Shown here: in pieces, positions 7,561 through 14,341 of the stretch
How positions within the stretch are numbered: the first letter of the stretch is position 1
How the letters are laid out: every line of letters starts with the position of its first letter
Assembly (NCBI GenBank): GCA_035511435.1
Contig: DATKFJ010000168.1
Coordinates: 1-14,341, forward strand
Length of the DNA stretch: 14,341 nt
Reading direction: 5' to 3'
From: JAMXLO01 sp035511435
GTDB taxonomy: Bacteria > Pseudomonadota > Alphaproteobacteria > Acetobacterales > Acetobacteraceae
Translations under genes and position numbers: made by a program
The notes under the pieces: model-generated
What the model was told of the DNA's origin: nothing
Databases searched by the model: none
The model's input: only the letters and a program-made list of their open reading frames with translations

Positions 7561-7942
7561 GCCGCCGAGCTCCAGCGTCCGGTTGTGGCCGGGGCGGTCC
7601 GGCGATATCGATGCGACAGCCTATTGACCTGCCGAGAGGCGTCAAGAAAGGCCGGTCCGACACGGAGTGCCAACAAGGTAGCGGCCCACAGCACTACCGG
7701 GAAAGATGGTCTGGCGCTCGCGAACCGCGGGTGCCCGGCCTTCGCTCGGGCCAGCTTTGCGCTTCAACCGGTGCGGCGGACGGCCGTCGGTGTAATGCCA
7801 AACGTCGCAGGTAATGGCGCGCAGAGCGTTAGGTTTCCGCGAGCGGATTCCAGAGTCAGACTTATCGACCTCTGTGAAACAACTTGATCTTCGCCCAGAA
7901 GCAACTGGATCAACCGTGACGACGGCTGCCGTCCTGTCTGGC
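7561..7942. other. Gap of about 380 bp with no recognised gene
   Basis: This lies between the EamA start and the DUF35 stop. Several short frames exist on both strands (the longest minus-strand one runs to about 100 residues), but none has a convincing ribosome site, family motif or codon pattern. The piece next to the EamA gene should hold its promoter; I could not single out a good -35/-10 pair. The rest may be decayed coding DNA. No tRNA, hairpin terminator or repeat stood out. Confidence 0.5.
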
Positions 7943-8365
7943 TCACTCACTTCCATCCGATGCGGGCACGAACACCGGCAGCGTCAGTCGATCTGTCGCC
8001 TGCTCGAACGCGATGCGCACTGCCAGGCCTACACGCAGCTCCGCCGGGTCGAGTTTGCGAAGCTGCGCGTTCATTCGCACACCTTCATCGAGATCGACGG
8101 TGACCAACGTATAGGGCAGGTCTGGCCTGAACCCCGGATGAAACGCATGATGGCTGGTAGTCCAGCTATGCACGCGACCTCGCCCGGACGCGTCGATCCA
8201 TGCAACGCGCATCGAGTAGCAGGCGTCGCAGACCGGCCGTGGATAATGCCGTACCTTGCCGCAATCGGCGCAGCGCTGCAGCCGCAGCGTGTGTGCATTC
8301 AAGCCGTCCCAGTATGGCTGTGTATCCGGCGTCGGCTGCGGCGTCAGCTTCGCGTAATCGGCCAT
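7943..8365 (-). CDS. DUF35 zinc-ribbon/OB-fold protein, acyl-CoA-associated thiolase partner
   Basis: 140 residues. An N-terminal rubredoxin-like zinc ribbon, CADCGKVRHYPRPVCDAC, has metal ligands C32, C35, C46 and C49, and is followed by the OB-fold DUF35 domain (about 55-135; GRVHSWTTSHHAFHPGF, PYTLVTVDLDEGVRM, LRVGLAVRIAF). Such proteins are small subunits of thiolase-fold or MaoC-type enzymes, shaping the acyl-CoA site rather than acting alone; the Ltp2-ChsH2 aldolase of steroid side-chain breakdown is the best-known case. Its ATG is one base after the stop of the thiolase-like gene (TGACATG), so the two are almost certainly one translationally coupled operon. That coupling also favours the ATG at 8365 over the in-frame one at 8464, which lies inside the upstream gene. 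Confidence 0.9.
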   Translation of the reverse strand: MADYAKLTPQPTPDTQPYWDGLNAHTLRLQRCADCGKVRHYPRPVCDACYSMRVAWIDASGRGRVHSWTTSHHAFHPGFRPDLPYTLVTVDLDEGVRMNAQLRKLDPAELRVGLAVRIAFEQATDRLTLPVFVPASDGSE

Positions 8366-8366
8366 G

Positions 8367-9512
8367 TCAGCCCCGCCGCATGATGGCAAGCGAACCATCG
8401 CCCATGTCGCCATAGCCGGTGACGAGGCCGATTTCGGCGTTGGGCACCTGCGCCGCGGCATCACCGCGCAATTGATGGGTCAGCTCGATGATGTGGTTCA
8501 TTCCAGCCATATGCGCCTGCGACAACAGGCCGCCATGAGTGTTGACCGGCAGCCTGCCACCGAGACCGAGCGCGCCGTCCTGCACGAAGCCGCCGCCTTC
8601 GCCCTTCTTGCAGAAGCCGAGATCCTCAATCTGGCACATCACGATGTAGGTGAAGCAGTCGTAGATCTCCGCCACATCGATGTCATCATGCGTGACGCCG
8701 GCCATGGCGAACGCCTTCGGCGCCGCCTTGGCGAGCCCAAGCGTGGTGAGGTCGGGCCGTTGGGTGATCACGCTCGGTGAGTCGGGATGGCCTTCCGCCA
8801 CGCCCATGACGATGACCGGCTTCTGCTTCATGTCGCGCGCGCGGTCGGTGGCGCTGATCACCACCGCGGTACCGCCGTCGCTTTCCAGCGAGCAGTCGAG
8901 CAGGCGCAGCGGATCGGAAATCATGCGCGAGGCCTGGTGATCCTCGATGGTGATCGGATTGCGCATCGTGGCGTTGGGATTGAGCGAGGCGTGCTGACGC
9001 GTGGTGACGGCAATTTCCCCGAATTGGCGCGAGGTGGTGCCGTACAGTTCCATGTGCCGTCGCGCCATCGCCGCATAGAGCTGCGCGGGAGCAATGGCGC
9101 CGGACGGCATCTCGAACTCGCTGATCAGTCGGAACTGCGGCATCTGCTGCACGCGCGTACCGATGCGTCCGCCGGAGTAACCGGTTCGGCCGAGTGACAG
9201 CAGCACGTGGTTGCAGATTCCGGCGCTGATTGCGGCGACGGCGCATTGGATCGCGGCGACCGCGCTGGCGCCGCCCATGGGCGTGGTCGCGGAAAACCGA
9301 AGGTCCGGAATGCCGAAATTGGTGATGAAGTCCTCGGCCACCGCGCCATGGCCGTAGGGGATCACGCCGTCTATATCGGTCGGCTTCAGCCCGGCATCGG
9401 CGATGGCCTTCAGCGATGCTTCCAGTTGCAGCGATAGCGGCGTGCGGTCGGTGCCGCGCATGTAGTCGGTCTCGCCGACGCCTGTGATGGCGCCGGTCTC
9501 GTGCAGGGACAT
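8367..9512 (-). CDS. Thiolase-fold acyl-CoA enzyme of the SCPx/lipid-transfer type lacking the nucleophilic Cys
   Basis: 381 residues from the ATG at 9512, with GGAG 9 nt upstream. Thiolase-fold landmarks are TGVGETDYMRGTDRTPLSLQ near the start, TPMGGASAVAAIQCAVAAIS (77-96), SRQFGEIAVTTRQHASLNPN (161-180), DVAEIYDCFTYIVMCQIEDL (279-298), NTHGGLLSQAHMAGMN (324-339) and TGYGDMGDGS (365-374). True thiolases have Cys in the NxxCxSG motif; the matching place here is Gly81. The C-terminal catalytic Cys region reads GYGDMG. The His-bearing GGLLSQAH block is kept (H334). This matches the thiolase-like proteins that pair with DUF35, some of which are retro-aldolases on acyl-CoAs. The DUF35 gene follows after one base. 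Predicted role: C-C bond cleavage or formation on a beta-hydroxyacyl- or beta-ketoacyl-CoA, substrate unknown. Databases may label it acetyl-CoA acetyltransferase, which would overstate what can be seen. Confidence 0.88.
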   Translation of the reverse strand: MSLHETGAITGVGETDYMRGTDRTPLSLQLEASLKAIADAGLKPTDIDGVIPYGHGAVAEDFITNFGIPDLRFSATTPMGGASAVAAIQCAVAAISAGICNHVLLSLGRTGYSGGRIGTRVQQMPQFRLISEFEMPSGAIAPAQLYAAMARRHMELYGTTSRQFGEIAVTTRQHASLNPNATMRNPITIEDHQASRMISDPLRLLDCSLESDGGTAVVISATDRARDMKQKPVIVMGVAEGHPDSPSVITQRPDLTTLGLAKAAPKAFAMAGVTHDDIDVAEIYDCFTYIVMCQIEDLGFCKKGEGGGFVQDGALGLGGRLPVNTHGGLLSQAHMAGMNHIIELTHQLRGDAAAQVPNAEIGLVTGYGDMGDGSLAIMRRG

Positions 9513-9728
9513 GGCTCGCACTCCGTGACGGCGGCGGACCGCGGAGTCTACAGCAAAGTCAGGCCGGCAGGAAAAGCGCACACATCAGGCTGGCGAGCAA
9601 CGGCGCTTCGGCCGGCGCGGGAGCGGTCGACGCAGCCTGCGCGTTACCGGCCTCCGGCGGTCGATATTGCAGGGCGGTGAACACGTTCTGACCGGCGCGC
9701 CCGGTCGCGACCACTGGTGTCGCCGGCG

Positions 9729-10403
9729 TTAGCCATGTGCCATGTGTTGTTTCACCAGCTCGTCGGCCTCCACGCAACCGCAATGCGCCAGTCGTCCCTG
9801 CATGTGCGCGGGCACAGGAGCCGTGGCAGCCAGCCCGGGCTCCAGGTCCAGCGCAACCGACCGCGCCAGCAGATGCAGCGATCCCGGCCCCCCGCCGTAG
9901 ACCGGATCGCCGAGTACAGGGCAGCCAAGCAGGGCACAATGCACCCGCACCTGGTGCGTCCGACCGGTATGCGGGGTAAGCTCGAGCCACGCAGTGTCCG
10001 CCGTACTGCCCAGCACGCGCCACTCGGTCACCGCCGGCTTGCCGCCTGCTCCGGCGACCACGCGCCAGCCACCGGGCGCGCTGTGCCGTGTCAAGGCTGC
10101 GTCGACCACGCCAGCCTCGTTGCCCGGATCGCCGCGCACCACGGCCCAGTAGGTCTTCTGGGCACGCCCCGTGGCAAACTCCGCTTGTGCCGCCAGCAAC
10201 GCCGGCCGGCGCAGCGCGACAATGAGGCAGCCGGACGTGTCGGCATCCAGGCGATGAACCAGCCACGGTCCGTCCTTCCGCCGCGATAGTGCCGGAAACC
10301 AGTCCTCAACGCTGGGACCGCCGCGCGGGCCGGCGTGCACTGCCAGGCCAGCGGGCTTGTCCAGCACGACGAAGCGTTGGTCGCGGAACAGGATCGGCGG
10401 CAT
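9729..10403 (-). CDS. RluA-family RNA pseudouridine synthase
   Basis: 224 residues. It has the RluA-family order: FVVLDKPAGLAVHAGP (11-26), the catalytic loop LVHRLDADTSGCLI (48-61) with nucleophilic Asp D53 in HRLDxxTSG, an AQKTYWAVVRGDP strand, ELTPHTGRTHQVRVHCALLG and CPVLGDPVYGG. It should isomerise uridine to pseudouridine in rRNA or tRNA; the target site cannot be told. It has no N-terminal S4 domain and is shorter than RluC or RluD, closer to the compact RluA/TruC types. The gene stands alone and is divergent from the 2-hydroxyacid dehydrogenase with 56 bp between starts. The ribosome site is weak (a TGAG a few bases upstream). The 216 bp between its stop and the thiolase-like start carries that operon's promoter region and no convincing gene. 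Confidence 0.92.
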   Translation of the reverse strand: MPPILFRDQRFVVLDKPAGLAVHAGPRGGPSVEDWFPALSRRKDGPWLVHRLDADTSGCLIVALRRPALLAAQAEFATGRAQKTYWAVVRGDPGNEAGVVDAALTRHSAPGGWRVVAGAGGKPAVTEWRVLGSTADTAWLELTPHTGRTHQVRVHCALLGCPVLGDPVYGGGPGSLHLLARSVALDLEPGLAATAPVPAHMQGRLAHCGCVEADELVKQHMAHG

Positions 10404-10459
10404 TTCGGCTCATTGCCGGAATTTGTCGGCGATGGCAAAGCCGTGGCAGGCTCCCCGCG

Positions 10460-11440
10460 ATGCGCATCCACATCCAGAATCCCATCGATGACCCGCAGTT
10501 CCTGTTCTCCCGCACGATGTGGGACAAGGCGGCCGCTCGGGCGGGCGGGCCCGGCACCGGCCATGTGATAACCATCGGCGACACCGATGCCGACTTCGCC
10601 GCCGGGATCGCCGAAGCGGAGGCGTTGGTTACCGAGATCGGTGTCGTAGCGGCAAAGTTCCCCTGCGCCGCGCCGAGGTTGAAGCTGCTGTTCATCACCA
10701 ATGCCGGCCTCGACCGCCTCGCGCCGTTCGACTGGCTGCCGCCCGGTGTCGCGTTGCTGAACAACGCCGGCGTGCATGCCGTGAAGGCTGGCGAGTTCGC
10801 CATCATGTCGGTGCTGATGCTGGCCAACCGCGTGCCTGAAATGGTGACCCACCAGCGCGCCGGCGATTGGCACAAGCTATGGGGCGCGGTGCTGGACAAC
10901 CGGCCTGTCACTGTGGTCGGGCTTGGCTCTCTGGGCGGCGCGGCGGCGATGCAGGCGGCGCGGTTCGGCATGCATGTGACGGGTGTGCGTGCCGTTGCCC
11001 GCCCGCACCCGCATTGCGCCGAGGTGATCACCACGGCGGAACTGGACCGCGTGCTGCCGCGCACGGAGTTCTTGGTGCTCGCCTGCCCGCTGACCGATGC
11101 GACACGTGGGCTGCTGGATCGCCGGCGCCTGAACCTGCTGCCGCACGGCGCGGGCTTGGTGAACATCGGCCGCGGGGCGCTGGTTGACCAGGACGCGCTG
11201 TGCGATCTGCTGGACGATGGCTACCTGTCAGGAGCAGTGCTGGACGTGTTCACCCCGGAGCCGATTCCGCCGCGCCATCGCCTGTGGACCACGCGCAACC
11301 TGATCATCAGTCCGCATACCGCCGCCGATGATCCGGGCACCTATAACGCGCGCAGCCTGGACCTGTTCTTCGACAACCTTCGTGCCTGGCACGAAGGCAG
11401 GCCGATGCCCAACCTGTTCGATCCGAGACGCGGTTATTGA
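10460..11440 (+). CDS. D-isomer-specific 2-hydroxyacid dehydrogenase
   Basis: 326 residues. The NAD(P)-binding Rossmann motif is VVGLGSLGG (152-160). The family catalytic triad is visible: R238 in NIGRGALVD, E267 in FTPEPIP and H286 in ISPHTA. The N-terminal substrate domain contains LLFITNAGLDRL (76-87) and the substrate-loop-like LNNAGVHAVKAGEFAIM (100-116). It should reversibly reduce a 2-oxoacid to the D-2-hydroxyacid in the cytoplasm; the overall style resembles the glyoxylate/hydroxypyruvate reductase branch, but the specific substrate is not determined. The coenzyme-specificity position after the Rossmann motif reads VRAVARPH rather than an acidic residue, which leans towards NADPH. 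The ATG at 10460 is chosen because family homology starts there and GCAGG lies just upstream; an in-frame ATG at 10289 lies inside the divergent RluA gene. Confidence 0.9.
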   Translation: MRIHIQNPIDDPQFLFSRTMWDKAAARAGGPGTGHVITIGDTDADFAAGIAEAEALVTEIGVVAAKFPCAAPRLKLLFITNAGLDRLAPFDWLPPGVALLNNAGVHAVKAGEFAIMSVLMLANRVPEMVTHQRAGDWHKLWGAVLDNRPVTVVGLGSLGGAAAMQAARFGMHVTGVRAVARPHPHCAEVITTAELDRVLPRTEFLVLACPLTDATRGLLDRRRLNLLPHGAGLVNIGRGALVDQDALCDLLDDGYLSGAVLDVFTPEPIPPRHRLWTTRNLIISPHTAADDPGTYNARSLDLFFDNLRAWHEGRPMPNLFDPRRGY

Positions 11441-11718
11441 CAGCGAGATGATACAGCTTACCGGGTCATGACAGAACCATCAGCGGACCGTCTGGCGTCC
11501 TGACATTGGGAGAAACTCGGCGACGCCGCTCGGTCGAAGTGCCCAGCTCGCCCAGACAGCTTCGCCTCCGCCGCGCAATAACAGCGAAAGCCGGGCCGGT
11601 CAGCAGCCTTGGCGCGTTCAACCGATTGCCCGGCTGATCTTCCAGCACCGCTAGTGGAGACTTGCGGTATGCCGTAAACCGGTCGACGTTTGGCCGCACG
11701 GCAGGGAGAGACGCGATT

Positions 11719-12768
11719 ATGGAATTCGGCATGTTCCACGAGTTTCAAAGGATGCCCGGGCAAAGCGAAGCCGAAGCATTCACCAGATCATTCGAGCAAG
11801 TGGACGCCGCGGAGCGATGGGGGCTTGACGTGATGTGGCTGGCGGAGCTGCACACCGCACCGGAGCGCTCGGTGCTAGCCTCGCCGCTGATGATCGCCAC
11901 TGCGATCGCCGCGCGCACCAAGCGGATGAAGATCGGCACCGCAGTGCAGGTGCTGCCCCTGTGTCATCCGCTGCAACTGGCGGAAGAGGCTGCCACGCTC
12001 GATCACATCAGCCACGGCCGGCTGATCTTCGGCGTTGGACGCAGCGGCTTTCCGCGGGTGTACCAGGCCTACGGCGTTTCGTATGCCGAGAGCCGCGAGC
12101 GTTTCGTCGAGGTGCTGGAAATTCTGAAGCGCGCCTGGACGCAAGAGCGGTTCAGCTTCGAGGGCAAGTACTACCATTTCAACGACGTCTACCTGGTACC
12201 GAAGCCGTACCAGCAGCCCTACCCGGAAATCCGTGTCGCAGCGACCAGCCCGGACACCTATCCGGCGAACGGCGAGCAGGGCAATCCGATCTTCTGTGCA
12301 ACGCGCCTTGGTGATCTGTCCGAATTAGGCCCGAACCTGGCCGCGTATCGCGAGGCCTGGTCCGCCGGCGGTCATGCAGGCGATGGCCAGGTGTTCCTGC
12401 GCGTTCCGGTGTATGTCGCGCCAACTGAGCAACGCGCGCGCTCTGAGCCGGAGGAGAGCGTGATGAATTTCTACCGCTATCTCGGCGAGCGGATCGAGGA
12501 ATCCTCGCGCCTGGAAGGGGCACGTGCGATCGAGAACCGCGCCGAGCGTGGTCAGCGGCTGCAGTCGATCAATTACGATGAGGTGCTGCGCAGCAAGATC
12601 ATCGTCGGTACGCCGGCACAGGTGGTCGATCGGCTTGGCGAATTGCGCGAGACGCTGGGGCTGAGCGGCATTCTGGCCGAGATGAACTGCGGCAGCCAGA
12701 TTCCGCACGAGCAAGTGATGACGTCGCTGCAATTGCTGTGCGAGGACGTGATTCCGAAGTTCAAGTGA
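11719..12768 (+). CDS. LLM-class flavin-dependent oxidoreductase (bacterial luciferase-like monooxygenase)
   Basis: 349 residues, start ATG 11719 with GGGAGAG 8 nt upstream. It shows the TIM-barrel luciferase-like pattern: MEFGMFHEFQRMPGQSEAEA at the start, AAERWGLDVMWLAELH (30-45), SPLMIATAIAARTKRMKIGT (55-74), a flavin-binding HPLQLAEEAATLDHISHGRL (83-102) followed by IFGVGRSGFPRVY, then ERFVEVLEILKRAWT and FEGKYYHFNDVYLVPKP. These enzymes use reduced FMN supplied by a separate reductase to hydroxylate or oxidise aldehydes, ketones, sulfonates or xenobiotics; the substrate is not readable here. No flavin reductase gene is visible. The first 278 bp upstream hold no recognised gene, so it probably has its own promoter. 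The C-terminal SKIIVGTPAQVVDRLGELRE is the usual end of the family. Confidence 0.9.
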   Translation: MEFGMFHEFQRMPGQSEAEAFTRSFEQVDAAERWGLDVMWLAELHTAPERSVLASPLMIATAIAARTKRMKIGTAVQVLPLCHPLQLAEEAATLDHISHGRLIFGVGRSGFPRVYQAYGVSYAESRERFVEVLEILKRAWTQERFSFEGKYYHFNDVYLVPKPYQQPYPEIRVAATSPDTYPANGEQGNPIFCATRLGDLSELGPNLAAYREAWSAGGHAGDGQVFLRVPVYVAPTEQRARSEPEESVMNFYRYLGERIEESSRLEGARAIENRAERGQRLQSINYDEVLRSKIIVGTPAQVVDRLGELRETLGLSGILAEMNCGSQIPHEQVMTSLQLLCEDVIPKFK

Positions 12769-12867
12769 CGGCGCATGATGTGCGGCGGCGCGGGCAGTAA
12801 GCGGGTGCGCGCGCGTATTGTGCCCGAGATAGCGTTGTCGTCCGTGAACGAACGCAGATCAAGCGGC

Positions 12868-13023
12868 CTAAAGATTTAATGCAGAGCTGTTGGCTGTGTT
12901 CACGAGCGCGCCGACGCGCAGGCTGGCGAGGCGGAGCAGACACAACGGCGCCGCGAGCCATGTGAGCAGGCGGCGGAAGTTATAACCGACGGCCGCCAAG
13001 GATGGCATTGGCGGTATCGCCAT
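12868..13023 (-). pseudogene. Remnant of an IS5-like transposase C-terminus
   Basis: The minus-strand frame ending at 12868 contains MAIPPMPSLAAVGYNFRRLL then TWLAAPLCLLRLASLRVGAL. The AAVGYNFRRLLxWL block followed by a Leu/Arg-rich tail is the characteristic C-terminus of IS5-family DDE transposases. Nothing upstream in any frame supplies the DDE catalytic domain, and the residues before this block do not look like transposase, so only about 50 residues survive. The surrounding gap (12769-13244) has no other gene apart from the CtrA site and leader of the methyltransferase. I could not identify terminal inverted repeats. Confidence 0.6.
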
Positions 13024-13131
13024 CATGGCCGGCGAGAGCTGATATGTGAAATTGCATTCCCGCGCCACGGCTGCCGAGCGCTGGCAATCATAATATCGCA
13101 CGGGGTTATGCCTATGCCATTTCAGCACCGC

Positions 13132-13147
13132 TTAACCAAACGTTAAC
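13132..13147 (+). promoter_or_regulatory. CtrA-type binding site (TTAA-N7-TTAAC) upstream of the methyltransferase
   Basis: TTAA at 13132-13135, seven bases (CCAAACG), then TTAAC at 13143-13147: a perfect match to the full CtrA recognition site known from Caulobacter and other Alphaproteobacteria. It lies 97 bp before the ATG at 13245, a normal promoter distance. TTAA pairs are rare in this GC-rich window. A 5-bp hairpin (GGTTC 13176-13180 with GAACC 13188-13192) sits in the leader between it and the gene. Confidence 0.6.
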
Positions 13148-13244
13148 CGAACGCTCGTAGCCGGGTCCCGTTGTTGGTTCGGTCGCTGAACCCCCACACG
13201 CGTCCCGTCCTGACTCCGGGAAACGGTGAAGTTGGAGCATTTCG

Positions 13245-14261
13245 ATGCAGCAATCCGTCCAAACGGATAGCCCCATATCGGTGACGCCGGGAGCGGTTGG
13301 CCACTACTGCCCGCACTGTCATCGCGCGCCGTTGGCGGCTCGGCACGCCGCTTACCATTGTGGCTCATGCGGGCGAAGCTACCCAGTCGTAAATGGCGTT
13401 CCCATTCTGATCAACGATGAGAACAGCGTGTTTGCCGTGGCGGATTATCTGGACACCTGTCCTGTCGCGTCAAACAACAAGCGAGCCAAAGCCACCGGCC
13501 TGCGCGCCGTCTATCTTCGTGTCGCTCATGCGATATCCGAAAAGAAGGTAATGCCGACGCGCTTCAACATGGAAACCGCGCTCGCCGATGCCGCCTCCTC
13601 CGACCGGGCACGCGTGCTGGTCATCGGCGCCGGCGGTGCGCGCTACTCTTATCCCGCTGATATCGTCTACACTGATGTCGCATTCTCGCCGGGCCTGAAA
13701 GCTATTGCAGACGGCCACGATCTCCCCTTCGGTGACGCCGAGTTCGATCTTGTGATATCGATAGCTCTGCTAGAGCACGTCGCTGATCCGCAGCGTGTGG
13801 TCGATGAGATATGGCGCGTGCTGAAGCCTAGCGGCCGTGTGTTCGCGTCTACGCCGTTTCTGCAACCGGTCCACATGGGCGCTTACGATTTTACCCGCTT
13901 CACCTATCTCGGCCATCGCCGGCTGTTCCGCAAGTTCGCTGATCTCGACAGCGGTATGGATTTGGGACCTGGTGCGGTCATGGCATGGTCGATGCAATCG
14001 CTGTTGATCAACCTGTCCGCTCGCCGGACCTACCGCCTCATGGCGAGATTTGCCGGGCTGCTGATTGCGTTTCCCGTCAAATATCTGGACTACATTGTGC
14101 GGAAAAACCCGGCATCGATCGACGGCGCAGGTTCAGTGTTTTTCTTCGGCCGGAAACAGGAGAACGCGATCTCGGATCGCGAATTGATCGGGCTTTACCG
14201 AGGCGGCTTCAATCATCGAACGGCATCGCTGTACTGGGTCGGCCAAATCGGCACGGAGTGA
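13245..14261 (+). CDS. SAM-dependent methyltransferase (type 11) with N-terminal Trm112-like zinc ribbon
   Basis: 338 residues; GGAG at 13234-13237 is 7 nt before the ATG. The N-terminal 20-60 region is a small zinc ribbon (YCPHC at C22 and C25, CGSC at C39 and C42) followed by RSYPVVNGVPILI, as in Trm112/YcaR-like domains. The methyltransferase core has the SAM motif VLVIGAGGARYSY (124-136), LPFGDAEFDLVISIALLEHV (160-179) and RVLKPSGRVFASTPFLQPVH (191-210). A MGAYDFTRFTYLGHRRLFRK segment follows; such proteins are frequent in polysaccharide and lipid glycosylation clusters. The C-terminal region (about 250-290) is hydrophobic and may touch the membrane. The substrate is unknown; a sugar or lipid-linked glycan is plausible. 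The CtrA site upstream suggests cell-cycle or motility-linked expression. Confidence 0.87.
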   Translation: MQQSVQTDSPISVTPGAVGHYCPHCHRAPLAARHAAYHCGSCGRSYPVVNGVPILINDENSVFAVADYLDTCPVASNNKRAKATGLRAVYLRVAHAISEKKVMPTRFNMETALADAASSDRARVLVIGAGGARYSYPADIVYTDVAFSPGLKAIADGHDLPFGDAEFDLVISIALLEHVADPQRVVDEIWRVLKPSGRVFASTPFLQPVHMGAYDFTRFTYLGHRRLFRKFADLDSGMDLGPGAVMAWSMQSLLINLSARRTYRLMARFAGLLIAFPVKYLDYIVRKNPASIDGAGSVFFFGRKQENAISDRELIGLYRGGFNHRTASLYWVGQIGTE

Positions 14262-14341
14262 CATGCAGATGCCAACGAAAGATCACCCCTGATCGGTTGA
14301 GAACGCACTGACCCGCCTCGTGCCATCGGAGTCGTCGCTGC

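Noticed and set aside
7642..7956. 104-codon minus-strand ORF in the gap after the DUF35 gene
   Set aside because: No motif or ribosome site; it overlaps the DUF35 3' end in another frame.
9559..9728. Possible small protein downstream of the RluA gene (frame containing FTALQYRPPEAGNAQAAS)
   Set aside because: Amino-acid mix looks coding-like, but there is no ATG start or ribosome site in this frame, only its continuation from an RluA shadow frame.
11458..11763. Minus-strand ORFs of about 90-100 codons upstream of the LLM oxidoreductase
   Set aside because: No recognisable domain, and they overlap the start of the oxidoreductase; treated as non-coding spacer.
13176..13192. GGTTC/GAACC hairpin in the methyltransferase leader as a riboswitch
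   Set aside because: Only a 5-bp stem with a 7-base loop; no match to a riboswitch class I know.

Overview
This GC-rich window (about 14.3 kb) looks like ordinary alphaproteobacterial chromosome. The class call rests on a perfect CtrA-type site (TTAA-N7-TTAAC) in front of the last gene and on the gene mix: acyl-CoA enzymes, a thiolase-like/DUF35 pair, an LLM flavin oxidoreductase and a PEP-CTERM relic. A soil or freshwater Rhodospirillales/Acetobacterales or Rhizobiales-like organism is my inference; there is no rRNA, tRNA or other marker to fix the genus. I see no CRISPR array, tRNA, phage module or intact insertion sequence.

Layout. 1-745 (minus): 5' part of a periplasmic substrate-binding protein of a polyamine-type ABC transporter, cut by the window edge. 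It is divergent from 1013-2020 (plus), a 3-hydroxyisobutyryl-CoA hydrolase-like crotonase; the spacer between them holds two adjacent short tandem duplications. A REP-like palindrome follows, then an MFS transporter (2195-3436, plus). The MFS gene converges on a large orphan hybrid histidine kinase (3463-5859, minus). Their junction is a three-copy 13-bp repeat that puts stop codons in all six frames. Upstream of the kinase lie an AT-rich promoter patch, a degenerate PEP-CTERM ORF (5960-6631, minus) and an EamA/DMT transporter (6652-7560, minus).

After a 382-bp gap with no recognised gene comes a two-gene minus-strand operon: a thiolase-fold enzyme that lacks the usual nucleophilic cysteine (8367-9512) and its DUF35 zinc-ribbon/OB-fold partner (7943-8365). 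An RluA-type pseudouridine synthase (9729-10403, minus) is divergent from a D-2-hydroxyacid dehydrogenase (10460-11440, plus). An LLM-class flavin oxidoreductase (11719-12768, plus) follows. A remnant of an IS5-like transposase C-terminus lies at about 12868-13023 (minus). The last gene is a zinc-ribbon plus SAM-methyltransferase (13245-14261, plus) behind the CtrA site.

Working together: several genes fit catabolism of branched-chain, steroid-like or xenobiotic acyl-CoAs and organic acids (hydrolase, thiolase-like/DUF35, LLM oxidoreductase, 2-hydroxyacid dehydrogenase, MFS and DMT carriers). Only the thiolase-like/DUF35 pair is a clear operon. I see no wholly novel multi-gene system. The most interesting points are the cysteine-less thiolase-like/DUF35 pair, the CtrA-linked methyltransferase, the six-frame stop repeat and the stranded PEP-CTERM motif.
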